64,000 bases of DNA. It comes from Brachionus manjavacas. Lineage: Eukaryota; Rotifera; Eurotatoria; Ploima; Brachionidae. The translations under genes and the position numbers were made by a program. Every line of letters begins with the position of its first letter. Position 1 is the first letter of the stretch. Shown here one piece after another: positions 11,240 through 22,651 of the stretch. The stretch covers positions 124,001-188,000 of the forward strand of contig JAHQIY010000031.1 in assembly GCA_019054805.1 (NCBI GenBank), in the 5' to 3' direction. The notes beneath the pieces are model-generated. The model made no database searches. It worked only from the letters and a program-made list of their open reading frames with translations, and was not told where the DNA came from.

Positions 11240-11560
11240 AATTGTGTTAATTGATGTAAACTTTTCAACTGATATCTTCATTTTCCACTTAATAGGCCAC
11301 TGTTCTGGTTTGTTGGTGTATTTACTTATCTTATTTTCTTGGTTCTCTTTTTGTTCTAAATGAAGAATGCAACTAGATCATCTGCGAAAAGCAAAGAATA
11401 TTCAATATTTGTTTTGTTTCTTTTGGGGATGTCATTAATATATATAGAAAATACAAGAGGACTAATTACATATCAATTTTACCAACTGATAATAATAAAA
11501 TTTTTAACAAGTCCAGCAATTTTAATTTTTTCTTTAGTCTATTAGTAAACAAAATATCTA
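11240..11560 (-). pseudogene. LINE reverse-transcriptase fragment (FADD region)
   Basis: The minus strand encodes SPLVFSIYINDIPKRNKTN, then YSLLFADDLVAF, which is reverse-transcriptase motif C with the F-A-D-D catalytic pair. After one stop it continues LEQKENQENKISKY and WPIKWKMKISVEK, the thumb region following the palm in non-LTR elements. The rest of the element is absent. It is a dead LINE fragment; the clade cannot be fixed from this much sequence. Confidence 0.65.
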
Positions 11561-11867
11561 AAATCTAATTTCATTTAATGGAACAATTTTTTTAAACCCA
11601 TTTTTTACCAAGATTTATAAATTTTTTAAAGTGTTAGTTTGAAATGCCACAATTGCAATAGTTTATTTAATAGTTGAAAAATGTTGAGCTTAGCTCTATA
11701 ACTTTTCGTTTTGATATTAAAAAAAAATTAAATCATTTAAGTCTACTAAAAAAAACATTTTAAAGTAAACAATCAGTCTTTTTTATTTTGACTTTGGGTA
11801 CTGTGGGTTTATGATCGCTTTGAACCAAAATCAGGTACCTTTCTTATATTTTATTGAAATTATTCTT
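11561..11867. other. No gene recognised
   Basis: AT-rich spacer between two minus-strand LINE fragments; nothing else supported. Confidence 0.4.
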
Positions 11868-12060
11868 CTAGATTCTGATCGAGAATACAGCAGGTTCCAT
11901 TTATTTGGTCTGACCTTGTCCAGCGACTTTCACATATATCTAGCACCTCTAAACTGTATTTATCCATGACCAGTGCGGCTTGAACGCATCCTGATGCTTC
12001 GGACATAATTCTGACATTCCAGATTTCGACTCTAAATCTGTGTTTCGCAGTTAATATCCC
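11868..12060 (-). pseudogene. LINE endonuclease N-terminal fragment
   Basis: The minus strand encodes IWNVRIMSEASGCVQAALVM, then KYSLEVLDICESRWTRSDQ. This corresponds to the start of the apurinic-type endonuclease of LINEs, where W-N-V-R-T-M precedes an L-D-I-x-x-x-S/E-T-R-W motif with the catalytic glutamate (E in CESRW here). RTE-type elements have this spacing. Only about 60 residues are open and the flanks are not recognisable. Confidence 0.6.
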
Positions 12061-12280
12061 ACTTTTCTGCTAGCAACCTCCTAAACCTTAGGTTTTCAGT
12101 TTTAAGCGTCATAACTGACGTTGTATCGGCCATTGGGATGCTGAGTTCTTGATTTTTTTGTAACTGTTTTTATACTTAGGCGGTCGGGTAGTTAGCCTTA
12201 CGCGCTTCCAAAAGAGCCTTTGGTATTGATGATCCTTTTCAACAACAATTTTCCATTTTTTTAACTTTGTTCTTCGAATT

Positions 12281-12360
12281 TCTCTGGAAGGATTCGAACC
12301 TTAGACCTTTTGCATACTTCACTTATCAGAGTGACTAATCGAACCATTACATCATCAGAT
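12281..12360 (-). other. tRNA-like sequence (degenerate tRNA or SINE head)
   Basis: On the minus strand an A-box-like TGATGTAATGG is followed about 45 bases later by a perfect B-box-like GGTTCGAATCC within AAGGTTCGAATCCTT, a four-base-pair T arm. A possible anticodon stem TCAC/GTGA surrounds TCTGATAA. The acceptor stem pairs only about four of seven positions and the anticodon loop has the wrong length for a normal tRNA. It is better read as a pseudo-tRNA or tRNA-derived SINE promoter than a working tRNA. Confidence 0.35.
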
Positions 12361-14180
12361 AGGAGTAAATAAGGAAGAAAAAAATTTTCCTAGATTGATT
12401 TAGCCAGTTAGTATTTATTGCTTCGACATCCTTTTATCCTGTAGCAGTGTGGAACTGTAGCAGTCATTTATGTTAAACTCACCTAATGTCGCCAAATTTA
12501 AACATTTCAATCAGATCTCGTCTAACTCTTCTTTCGCTTGAATTTTCTCTAATGCTTGGATTTCAAACCAGACTGTTACCAAACTGTCACGTTCCTTTTT
12601 ATTTTAATTTGATCTTTTGGTGGAGGAATCATTTTTAAAAAAATTTCTGTTTAGATTTTATTGCTTTTCGTCAGTGAGAAGAGACCAAGTATGACTTGAG
12701 ACTGATAATCTTCAAGTACCTCTGAAATTGAGTTTGTTTTCAATTTTATTAACTCAGTTTTAATTTTATTGTTAAAACTTTCTATTTCATTTGTAATTAA
12801 ATATCTTGAGAGCTTATCTGGGAAATTTTCAAGAAGAATTCAAGAAAAATGGGGGTCAGTCGTATAAAATTGGGGGTCATTAGGGTGCAAGGTTTCTTTA
12901 AAAGTAGATTATAGTTTTTTCGCTAAAAATAATATCGAAATTAAGAAAACAAACATGACAGTCAAAAAGCTTAGAAAATTCTTGATCGTTTTAAAACTTT
13001 AAAATCGGATTTCAAAATAACTAAGGTCTTTTATTTTAATCAAAATATTTTGAAAACTGCACTTCCTGGAGAAAAACTAGGCACAATTTTAGAAAGCTCG
13101 TTAAATTCTCTTCAAGAAAAATGGGGGCCAGTAGGGGGTCAGGTTTTTAAAAATATAAAAATATTCAATTTTCACAAAAAATAAAAATTTTGGAGAAAAA
13201 CTAATTTAATTTTCAAAATTATAATTCAGATTTATTTATGATCCCCCAACTTAAATTGAAGACTTCTTTTCTCACATTAAACATACCACGCTAACGTTAA
13301 TCACTCACTTATTTCCTAAGCTTGTAATCTCAACATAAATAAAATTTATAAAATTTTTACAATCGATCGAAATTTTCAATACAAAAAGAAAAAATGGCGA
13401 TTTTTGAAGCTAACTCTCAAATTATTTTAGAAGTTTTCAATTTTAATAAATTTAAGTTTTAAATACTTATGATGTCTCAATATTAAAAAAAATTTGGGCT
13501 TTAAAATTTTTTCTATATTGTAATTATTATTAAATTTTAAAACGTTTCAATCAATTTATTAATAACAAATTACTAAAAGTGATGAGTTATTAATTTTTTT
13601 AATTTTGAAAAAAAAATGCAACTAAAAAGCTTAAAATTTTTTTCTAGTTGCTATTTTTCGTTCTTGTAAAGTAGCCAGGCCTAAACTTGCTCAAAACAAT
13701 TTCTCCTAATCGGACTCATTTGGCGCACCATAGCTATTAATAGTTAACAGACTAAACATAAATAGACAAATTAAAAATAGCTTAGTTTAGCAAGCATGTG
13801 TTGTTGATAAATTGGCAAAATATTCTAATGCTAGAAAAACATTCAAGTATCAGATTACGAGCACGAAAGGCCACAGTCATTCAATCAACCCATAAATAAA
13901 TTATATTCATTTAAGTCTTTTTTTTTAAATAAATTATCTCCTCTCTTCTGCTCTTAAATAAGTTCGATCTACTGCCAAAATGCATCATTTGCCCAAAAAG
14001 TAAATTTCCAGCTAGCAAAGCATGTGATTTACCTACCAAACTAAACAAAACAGTTCTAGAACGCTTTGCTCATAATTAAGAATCATCTATGCAACAAATG
14101 ATTGCTATTTGTTGGATAATCTCGCTCTATGTCTTTCTCTTTCTCTCTCAAAAAAGGGAAAGCAAAAAAATTTAGCTGTG
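12361..14180. other. Spacer upstream of the glycogenin gene
   Basis: No gene is supported. Positions 13063-13204 are the second copy of the dispersed repeat seen at 1087-1256, and 12838-12900 repeats its ATGGGGGTCAG word. A pyrimidine-rich CTTTCTCTTTCTCTCTC block lies at about 14130-14150, close to the gene promoter. Confidence 0.45.
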
Positions 14181-14300
14181 TATAAAACTTAACAATCCAT
14201 GCTTGCGAAAGCATTTAAATTCCTTTGCCATTTTTCTATTCATCACTAAGCTTAATTTCTAATTGATTTAGATTTTTTGAGAGAAAAAAATATTTCAGAA
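14181..14300 (+). promoter_or_regulatory. Putative core promoter of glycogenin gene
   Basis: TATAAAA at 14181-14187 lies 114 bp before the start codon and 3' of a pyrimidine-rich block. A palindrome ATGCTTgcgAAAGCAT follows at about 14199-14214, at the usual distance for a transcription start. A short 5' UTR intron ending in ATTTCAG just before the ATG is possible. This is position-based inference. Confidence 0.35.
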
Positions 14301-15487
14301 ATGAATGTCGCTCGAGTTCACGACCAATCCTATGTTACATTGGCAACTAATGAAAACTACGCTCTAGGCGCATTGACTTTAGGCCATTCGCTGCGCAATT
14401 CCAACACCAACCGTGGCCTCACAGTGCTCATAACCAGCCAGGTGCCCAGTCCTTTAGTGGACCAGCTAAAGACCGTGTTTGACTTGGTCGAACTAGTCGA
14501 TGTGCTGGACAGCAACGACTCGGCCAACTTGGCTCTCTTGAAGCGACCTGAACTTGGCGTTACTTTCACCAAATTGCACTGCTGGCGGCTAGTCCAATTT
14601 ACAAAGTGTGTTTTCTTGGACTCGGACTGTTTGGTGGTCAAAAACTCGGACGACTTGTTCAACAACGACGAGTTTACTGCCGTCAGCGACATCGGCTGGC
14701 CTGACTGCTTCAATTCTGGTGTTTTTGTGTTCAAACCTTCGCTGCAAACATACTCCAGTCTGCTTGCTTACGCTGTCCAACAAGGCAGCTTCGATGGCGG
14801 CGACCAAGGTCTTTTGAACTCGTTTTTTCCCAACTGGAAAAGAGCCTCTTTTGTCTTCAACATGACCACAAACGCCTCATACTCCTACGCTCCAGCCTAC
14901 AAGCAGTAAGAATTTTTATTTTCACTAAAAATTTTTTTTTTGAATTTTAATTTTCACCAAAAAAAAATAAAAATTTTTATTAGAAAAAATTTAAGAATTT
15001 TTTTTCATCAAACAGGACACATTTTAACCAAAAAATTCATTTAAGGTTCAAAGACAGCGTGCGAATAGTTCACTTTATCGGAGCCCAAAAGCCTTGGTAT
15101 CACACGTACAATTTGGACAGCGGAAGCGTGATGGGCAATGTGACTGTGCACGAGAGTGAGTTGATAAACCAGTGGTGGAAGGTGTTTGTGGATGGAGTGT
15201 TGCCGGGCTTGAACGAGGAGACAGTGTCGAGAATGAGCGTTCAATTGGTTAGTCGCAAGCCAGTGTCAGTGTCAGGGTCAGTGCAGCAAGAGCAAGTGGT
15301 AGAGGCGGCCCAGCCCGAAGTGTACCACGAGCCGGCACCGTCTGCACACACGGGAAAAGTAGTCGGAGGAGTCGAGGTAGGCTCCGAAGTACATCAGCAA
15401 AAGTGGCAACACGGTCAAATAGAGTACACTGGCCGAGATGCCTTTTCAAATATACAAGCTCATCTAGACGCCCAGTTGAAAAAATAA
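14301..15487 (+). CDS. Glycogenin (glycogen priming glucosyltransferase), two exons
   Basis: Glycogenin glucosylates itself on tyrosine from UDP-glucose to make the primer for cytosolic glycogen synthesis. Exon 1 is 14301-14905, a 140 bp GT-AG intron follows, and exon 2 is 15046-15487; the splice rebuilds a CAG codon and gives 348 residues, about the usual length. The GT8 catalytic fold fills residues 9-230: the start YVTLATNENYALGALTLGHS, the metal-binding FLDSDCLVV (D107, D109), FNSGVFVFKP, GGDQGLLNSFF, and ASYSYAPAY, where Y194 aligns with the known autoglucosylated tyrosine. HFIGAQKPW closes the domain. The C terminus is variable, as in the family. The ATG at 14301 gives the correct N terminus; the frame extends upstream without a methionine. 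The gene is markedly more GC-rich than its surroundings. No damage is visible. Confidence 0.92.
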
Positions 15488-15630
15488 GGCGAAAATTCTC
15501 GTTTCTATTAAATAGAAGAAGAATTATTGTTTTGGATAATTTTGTTTGCTTGACTTTGATGCTTCAGTCTTCCTTGCCTCTATTTTTCTTCCTTTCACAC
15601 TTGACCCGCACACGCATCCATTTTTTTTTT

Positions 15631-15636
15631 AATAAA
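15631..15636 (+). terminator. Poly(A) signal of glycogenin gene
   Basis: AATAAA lies 144 bp after the stop codon in an AT-rich 3' UTR, a normal position for cleavage and polyadenylation. Confidence 0.5.
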
Positions 15637-15659
15637 ATTTTAATTTTAGTTTAAAACTT

Positions 15660-16816
15660 AAAGTGAAATTTATAAATTTTTTTTCTTCTTGTTTTTCGAA
15701 TTAATTTATAAATAAAAATAGTTTTATAAACGTGTGAGCATTTATTTTATTTTAAAAAGTCGACACAATCGACAGTTTTGTTTGAATGGCTATTTTTCCT
15801 ATTTAGTTACGGAAAATGTTATGCGCACAAGAAAAGGAAACAAAAATAGATGTTTAGATTGCTTGAAAGGAAACAAATTGTTGAAAAGATCAAAGTATAA
15901 ATTGGAATATTTTTTTTAATAACAGAAAGGAAATAAATTTTTTCCAAAGCAATTACTCGACATGTCATGTCAAATTTATTTTCGTTTTTCTGGTTCAAGT
16001 AACTAAAAATCAGGCTTTTGATTAAAACATGGAGAAACAATTTCATAACTTGTATGAGAGAAGTGAAATTGGTTTTCCATATATTTTTCACAGGCCTTTT
16101 GATCGAACTTTAATAAATTTTAAATATTTTAATTGAAATTAATGAAAACTTACTTATAAAGACAAAAAAATTTTCTGTTAAATAAATTATAATTTAGTTA
16201 ATTGAAAAATAACATGATTTAAGTTTGAATGGGTGTACAAAAAAGTTATAAATTTTAATTTTTGAATTAACTTAACCTGAATTATTAATATTGTTGATTG
16301 TTTTTGTTAAATAAATTATAGATCATTTATTTTGATGTTAATTTGAAAATGAACCATTTTTAGACAAAACATGTCAAGCAAAGTTTAAAAATTATCAAAA
16401 TCTTTGGATTTATTAAGTTTTAAAATTTTAAATTATCGTTTTGATCTTAAAATTTGATTTGAAACTTCAATTTGCCATTTTTGAAAACAAGAATATTTTT
16501 AAATATATGATCTAGTTAAATTGTTTTAAAAAATAATTTTAATTTTTTTCCTTCTGAAATTTCTAAATTTTAAATTTTTTTAATAAAAATAAACATACAA
16601 TATTGCACATAAATTAAAAAGGACTTGTTTTTTCATTTAAATATTTAGGAGAAATTAATAAAATAAAATACTGTCTTAAAAATTAATTTTAAAATGTTAT
16701 TTATAATGATTTTCAATATAAATAACTCTATCCTTCAGATTGATACAGAATATTGCTAAAAATATAGAAATAAATTATTTTATACGTCTAAAATTGTAAA
16801 TTTAATGAATTTGATT
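15660..16816. other. AT-rich spacer
   Basis: Between the glycogenin gene and the repeat array. Only short chance ORFs; no motif recognised on either strand. Confidence 0.5.
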
Positions 16817-17540
16817 TATCTTGTTTGACAAAAAAAATTCATTATTAAATCAGTGCAATTAAAAACTTATAAATTTAGAAAAATAGATGTCAACCAGATT
16901 GCAGTGGTACAAGCAGTTCTAACCCTGCTAGTCAACCAAAAGGATGTTCTGTAATTATAATAATTAATTAATAATTTAAAATTTAAAATGATTTTAACTA
17001 ATTCTATATTTCTTAGAAAGATGTTTACAAACTTTCTGGGGGAAATATTTATGTTGCCTATGGCTGCTTTAACCCACAATTAGCTACAGAAGTTCAATAT
17101 GGCCGTAATGTTTTTCAATATGTTTGTACAACTGATAATTGTAATAAATCTCATAATTTGAAATTTAATTTGATTGCAATTTTTTCTTTTATAATTTTGT
17201 CTTTTGCTAATTTTTTTAAAATTACCTCGTCATTATTTTACATTTATTTAAAATAAAATTGCATTTCAAAAAGTTTAATTATTAGTTCAGCTTTTTATAT
17301 TTTTTAAAAGCTTGCAAATAAGAATTCAATTGGCACATGAACTATGCTCTTGATTGATCATTGAACAAATTCAAGAAAATAATTTAATAAGAAGTATCTC
17401 TATGTTGTGTCGAACATTTCTAAGAATTTCTTAGATACAACTATTTTTTATTCGAACTTTTAAGTGAAATTAAAAAGAACTTTAATTTCTAAAGCAAAGC
17501 AGTTTTAAAATTTTTTCTGACATTTGAAATTAATTATTCC
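16817..17540 (+). repeat. Left-edge partial copy (copy 0) of the 1.78 kb unit
   Basis: From TATCTTGTTTGAC the sequence follows the array unit. It then has large internal deletions joining the unit start to AGAAAAATAGATGT and then to exon 2 of the Ly6-like gene (CAACCAGATTGCAG). It continues as a normal unit until 17540, where a LINE interrupts it. It carries variants (AATTCAATTGGC, AAGAACTTTAAT) absent from copies 1-10 but shared with the right-edge fragment at 44299-44980. Confidence 0.85.
16891..17256 (+). pseudogene. Ly6-like gene copy 0, 5' truncated
   Basis: Only the last part of exon 2 (from the codons for QPDCSG) and exon 3 (17017-17256) remain. The signal-peptide exon and the first cysteine are deleted. 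Exon 3 has the CTTDNCN motif and the seven-T version of the tail, giving the longer C terminus. Without a start codon or signal sequence it cannot make the secreted protein. Confidence 0.75.
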
Positions 17541-20500
17541 ACTTAGTCTCCACGTCCAGAGCATTCCAATTACCAGCAGTACGGTTTGTAAAGAAGTTGT
17601 ATCGAACTCCACAATTGCGGATTAGCTGTCGCTCAATTGCTTTATGACAAGTTCTTGTGTTACCTGCCGGGCTGTCTAGACCGTCCGAAGTGTGCTCCAG
17701 CCTAGAGCCTCTCTTCTAGCAAGATAGGGTTTTGATTTCAGTTCAGGAACCAATTTCGAGAATCTACGCTGAACTTGCTCGAGGACATCGATATCGCCTC
17801 GTTGATAGGGATTCCACGCTCCCACTGCAAACTCCAAATGAGGACGGACAAAAGACTTGAAAAGAAGGTCAACTAGCTTTAAAGAAAAGTATTTGAAAGT
17901 GAGTCGTATTCGACTTGCCACCATCGTTGCTTTTGCCGCTGCTCGTTTTGCCTGTTCACTTGACTTGAGATCAGGGGTGAAAATGATGCCAAGATCGCGT
18001 TCTTTCGTTGTCTTTGCAAGCGTGATGCCCCCAAGTTGATAATCCTATTTCCTGTTGTTTGCTCCAAAATGCATGACGACACACTTCTTTTTGTTAAATT
18101 TAGTATTCCAACAATCTGACCATACTGCCAATCTGTCCAGATCTGTTTGGAGTTCCATCGAGTCCTCTATACGCACCACTGACCTCGCCAACTTGCTGTC
18201 ATCCGCGTAGAGCTTACAAAGTGAGCTACAGACCTCGGGCATGTCATTAATGAAAATGATGAAAAGGAGAGGACCAAGCACTGATCCTTGAGGAACGCCG
18301 CTAGTGACCGGTACCCAATCTGATACCACATCACCAATCACGACTCGCTGCTTACGATTGCTGAGGAAAGAACTGATCCACTTGATAATTTAAATCTGGA
18401 AAACCAAATGCAGCTAGTTTAATGAGTAGCAGTTCGTGTGACACTTTATCGAAAGCTTTCTCAAAGTCTAAGTAAATTACATCCGCTGGCTGCCTATGAC
18501 ACATACAGTTCGTCAAGAAGTCCATCGTTTCTAGAAGATTGGTAACGCAAGCTTTGTGAGCCATGAAGCCATGCTGTTTATCCGTGATGAGATTGTTCTT
18601 CTCGATATGCATTACAATGTAGTCCTTAATGAGCGACTCCAAGACTTTACATGGGACAGATGTCAGGGAGATCGGGCGATAGTTACTTGCCATAGTTCTG
18701 CTGCCTTTTTTATGAATAGGCGACACATTAGCTGTTTTCCACTCGGCAGGAACTTCTGACGTGATCAAGGACTGATTAAAGATGAGCGAGAGAGGCCCTG
18801 TCATCGACTCGGAACACATCTTTAAAGCATGTGTGCTAACTTGGTCAATTCCTGCTGACTTATCGCTTTTCAACTTATTAAGTTTCGCCATTACCTTGTC
18901 CGGAGTCACTACATCCTCAACTGAAAAATTTGGATCAGGTTTAGCTTTTACTTTGAAATTAGCCTTAGCGATAATGACAGCTTCTCTCGAAGTCGGTGGC
19001 TCAAACACTGAGAAAAAGAAGGCATTTAATATTTCGCAGATTCCCACTTTATCCGTGACGATATGATTTTCACAGTCCATCAAAGCTGCAATGCTATCCC
19101 TTGACGAGTAGTGCCGGTTCATGTATGTGTATACTAGCTTCGGATTTCTCTTCGCCGACTCAAATAGCTTTAGCTCGTATTCGATAATGCTCTTTTTCAC
19201 CACGTACTTGACTAGCTTGCACAAGTATCTATGCCTACTCGCAAGCTGTTCGCTATGCCTGTTGATACGCGTCAAGATAAAAACACGTCTCTTTTGACGA
19301 ACAAGCGAAGCAATTTCGGAATTCCACCATGGTGGCTTTGAGTTTAGTGGCTTCATTCTACGTCTTTTGACGAATAACTTCGCGGCTTCACCGAAAGTGT
19401 TGAGAAAATCGGAGTACAAGTCTTGTGCGCTCCCATTGTGTGATGCTTTTCGGAAAATATTATTAGAAAAGTACTCGCTCATTGCCATAAAGTCACCGCT
19501 ACGCCAATTGAGTGACCTGCTGTCAAAGGTTTGCGACCGCGAAGCTCTTGAGTGCAGCTCGAAGATCAAGCTAAAATGGTAATTAGAAGCATTGCCATCT
19601 AAAGGCGGGCCTATCTTAACTTCCGACACGCAGTTCGGATTACTCACTAGCACAAGGTCTAGCTGACTGGTCGGCTGTTCGTTACAAAAGAATGTCTCCT
19701 CTTTAACCATTTGCACAAGGCTCGAGTTACTGATGGCGATGCAAATAGGGTTACACGTTTTTGATACATCCTGTAGCAGGGGTGCGCCATCCTCGTTCCA
19801 CTCGATCTGAGGCAAATTAAAGTCGCCAATGAGTATGATGCTGGAATGGTTTTTGTTTTTTAATAATTTAGTCGTCGAATCAATTGAATTGGCAATGGCA
19901 ATATCCGAATTGCTCGGATAGAATGTGGTATTTTCTGAAGGCGGTCTGTAAATGCAGCCCAATAAGACTGGTTTATCATTCTCGATTTTTAAAGTCACCC
20001 ATAACTGCTCACACCTAGTGTCAAGAAAACTAGGCTCCGATGAACTAAAGGCTTCGAAGTCCGACTTGATATAAAGGCATACCCCTCCACCTCTCTTGTT
20101 ACCAGTTCGGTCCTTCCGGAATATTTGATAGCCGTCCAACTCTACAACCGAGCTCTCGTCAAACCAGGTCTCCGTGATGCCTATAATGCTTGGCGCTGAA
20201 CTAGCTGCTATTGACTTAAGTAAGTGCACTTTATTATTAAGGCTTGTAGCATTGGTGTACCAAAAGCTAATACTTCCTGCATTAAATGAATGTAGATTGA
20301 CATTTAAGTTTTGCTGCGAGGAGCTGTTTAAGGAGGCAAGTACAGATGAGTGGCTTGTTAAACACGATGATGATGAAGGCGATGATTGTGAAGAGACCTG
20401 GGAGCTAAAGATCGACCCATCTGAGCTTCTGTTTCTGTATTCATGATTGGTAGGGTACTCTGGAGTTGATCGAAATATTTCAATTGATCTCGTAGGATCA

Positions 20501-20781
20501 ATGGAAAGTACGGAATTATCATGGCTGTTAGACGGGCTCGATGAGAGAGTCAAATTTGTTTTGTGTGTTTTATTGCTGGTGTTAATATTTGTGTAAGCGA
20601 TATCTCTGTGTTTGGGGGACAAGATTGTAGTTGGTATTTTGTTTGTGGTCATTGTGTTTGCTTCAATTTTGTTAATAATATCCGAGTGAATTGAAGCGTG
20701 TAAGTTCTTAATGGTTGATTTGTTATTGCTGTCGGGCCAAACACCTCCTCGTCTCTCTGTCAATCTTTCTAAGTTCTCCAA
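17541..20781 (-). pseudogene. LINE 1 ORF2: endonuclease and reverse transcriptase, broken
   Basis: The first 809 codons (20781-18352) encode the AP-type endonuclease: ITETWFDE with the catalytic glutamate, GDFNLPQIEW, SQLDLVLVS, and a SNYHFSL word where SDH is expected. They also encode the RT fingers and palm, with NYRPISLTSVPCKVLE and motif A IYLDFEKAFDKVSH. A one-base frameshift near 18390 moves the frame. The next segment (18341-18045) has GVPQGSVLGPLLFIIFINDM and YADD. An in-frame TAG at 18045-18047 is followed by more RT thumb sequence. A second frameshift near 17690 leads to the C-terminal block. ORF2 overlaps ORF1 by 59 bp. The domain order and motifs place it in the Jockey/CR1 group. 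Confidence 0.88.
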
Positions 20782-21562
20782 AACGAATACCCCAGTAGTA
20801 ATGCCTCCCTTTCTCCATACCGTATTTCAGTCTCCCTTCTCCTTGCGTTAACTCAGAGTTTCTCCTGTCTCGTTCTAATCTAATAGATTTCTCAGCTTCA
20901 AGTTCTGCAGGAGTTAGATCTTTGTTGATATAGATATGTCTGTGTTTGTCGCTGTCTTTTAAATTTCTAGCGTTTGCGATTGCAGTCATCTGGCTGCGTT
21001 TGTCGTGAAATTCGACAAGAAATAATGATGGTTTGTCGTTCTGTTTGGTCTTTCGAATTCTCATGCTCCTTTTAGCCGTTCTTTCGGGTATATTGAGTAC
21101 TTCGAGTATTTCACCAAGCTCCTTTAAGTCATGTGTTCGTTTTTCCTCCTCATTGTCTGTTATTTTTTCTTTCAATCCACTTATTATGATGTTGTTCTCT
21201 TTACTCTCTTTTGTTTTTAATTCGCGAGATACTTTGGCCAGAAATATTACTTCTTCTTTCTCATTTTTCTCCCAAATTTTATTCCAATCAAGGGCTTGCC
21301 TTGGAGCAGTGTAAGCCTGCTCGTTACTTCGGTTTGACTGTTCTGAAATGATTTTTTCTTGATCCGAGCTAAGTTTTTCCAGTGTTTCTATTCTTGCAAG
21401 TTGAGCAACATTCGTCTCTTCCAAGGTCTTCACTTTGTCTACGAGTGTTTTTACAGATGCCGCCAGTTCCTTGATGCAGTCTTGGTATTTCAGAGTTGCA
21501 GCAGATGGATTACCACTGGAGACTGGCCAGTTTCCACTTGTAAGAAGTTCAAAGACACTCAT
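20723..21562 (-). CDS. LINE 1 ORF1 protein
   Basis: The 279-residue open frame has the layout of LINE ORF1 RNA-binding proteins. Residues about 28-75 are coiled-coil-like (LAASVKTLVDKVKTLEE, ARIETLEKLSSDQEKII). Residues about 120-200 look RRM-like (NNIIISGLKE, then KPSLFLVEFHDK). The basic C-terminal part includes IYINKDLTPAELEAEKSIR, typical of such ORF1s. These proteins coat LINE RNA and assist target-primed reverse transcription. No zinc knuckle was seen. The frame is intact, but ORF2 is dead, so the element cannot move by itself. The start ATG at 21562 lies 45 bp from the element's 5' end. Confidence 0.75.
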   Translation of the reverse strand: MSVFELLTSGNWPVSSGNPSAATLKYQDCIKELAASVKTLVDKVKTLEETNVAQLARIETLEKLSSDQEKIISEQSNRSNEQAYTAPRQALDWNKIWEKNEKEEVIFLAKVSRELKTKESKENNIIISGLKEKITDNEEEKRTHDLKELGEILEVLNIPERTAKRSMRIRKTKQNDKPSLFLVEFHDKRSQMTAIANARNLKDSDKHRHIYINKDLTPAELEAEKSIRLERDRRNSELTQGEGRLKYGMEKGRHYYWGIRFGELRKIDRETRRCLARQQ

Positions 21563-22651
21563 TCGTATGTTAATTAGTATAATTTATTTCAGATTTTTTT
21601 TTTTTGAGAATTTCTTAGATACAACTATTTTTTATTCGAACTTTTAAGTGAAATTAAAAAGAACTTTAATTTCTAAAGCAAAGCAGTTTTAAAATTTTTT
21701 CTGACATTTGAAATTAATTATTCCCTTGTTAAAAGGTAATTATCTTGTTTGACAAAAAAAATTCATTATTAAATCAGTGCAATTAAAAACTTTAAAAAAA
21801 AATTCTAAGAGCAATATAATTTTTTCATTATGCTATATTTTTCGTCAATCAAACTTTACTTTCTCATTTAAAACATTTAAAGCAGTATTAAAATTTATCG
21901 TAATAATGAATCAAAAGTATACGAAGCGAATATTACAAAATTCTAGAAGATATGATATTTTTCCTATTAAAGAATGAAGCTGTCATCACGCTTACCGTTT
22001 TTTAAAAGAAAATTTCCAATAAATCACTTATTAATTTTATAAAATATTAAAAAAATAAATCACAAAAATATAACTAAATTATTATGTTTAATAATTTTCG
22101 ATCGGTTATAAAAAATGATATTTTTAATAAAATTTCTCAAAGTGTGGGGTTTATCTTTCAAATTAGTCTAGAATTGAGGGAACTATTTTGAGAAAAAACA
22201 AACGATTTGACTTTTGAATTGAATTAAATTCAGTTAAAATAAGTGAAAGATCAAAAATTTCTGATTAAAGAAATCAAACAGAAAAAAATCCTTTTATTTA
22301 AAATGAAAAACTCTATTTTTGATTTTTAATATTTGGAATAATCGCACTAACTGAAAATTTTGAAAAATTGATATTTTTAGAAAAATAGATGTTTTGTTTA
22401 AATTTTAGTTCGTTCGGAAAATAATCCTGGCAATATTAAAAAATTTATAATTTTCTTTGAACTTTTAAAAGAAAAAAAATGAATCAAAATAATGTTCGAT
22501 AATTCATATTCTAATTATTTTACAGTTAAAATTAAACAGAAACTGTATCTTATGGCAACTAAAAAACAAATTAATAATATAAAAAGGGTTAAAAATATCT
22601 TTATTTTATTAAGAAAAATAAAAAAACTAAAAAATTCTCGAGATTTAAAAA

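Larger units (their letters stand above)
17541..21606 (-). mobile_element. LINE 1: Jockey/CR1-type retrotransposon, 3' truncated
   Basis: A 4,066 bp insertion on the minus strand with ORF1 and ORF2 in the usual order. Its 5' end (right) starts with an A-run directly before ORF1. Its 3' end (left) stops inside the conserved C-terminal coding region (NRTAGNWNALDVETK), so the last codons, 3' UTR and tail are missing. That is opposite to the normal 5' truncation of LINEs. It is flanked by a 118 bp direct duplication. It is inactive because of the ORF2 lesions. Confidence 0.85.
17423..21724. repeat. 118 bp direct duplication flanking LINE 1
   Basis: Positions 17423-17540 and 21607-21724 are identical 118 bp direct repeats (AGAATTTCTTAG to AATTATTCC). 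They belong to the array unit, which is uninterrupted at this point in copies 1-10. The LINE therefore inserted into one unit and duplicated the target. Typical LINE duplications are about 5-20 bp, so this one is exceptionally long. Confidence 0.88.

Noticed and set aside
11360-11545. Plus-strand 61-codon hydrophobic ORF
   Set aside because: The minus strand here encodes LINE RT with FADD, so this is its complement.
14357-14807. Minus-strand ORFs of 125 and 72 codons across glycogenin exon 1
   Set aside because: They are antisense shadows of the GC-rich glycogenin coding sequence.
15249-15654. Extra small ORFs over glycogenin exon 2 and its 3' UTR
   Set aside because: Frame shadows; the real frame continues the glycogenin domain from exon 1 through the spliced codon.
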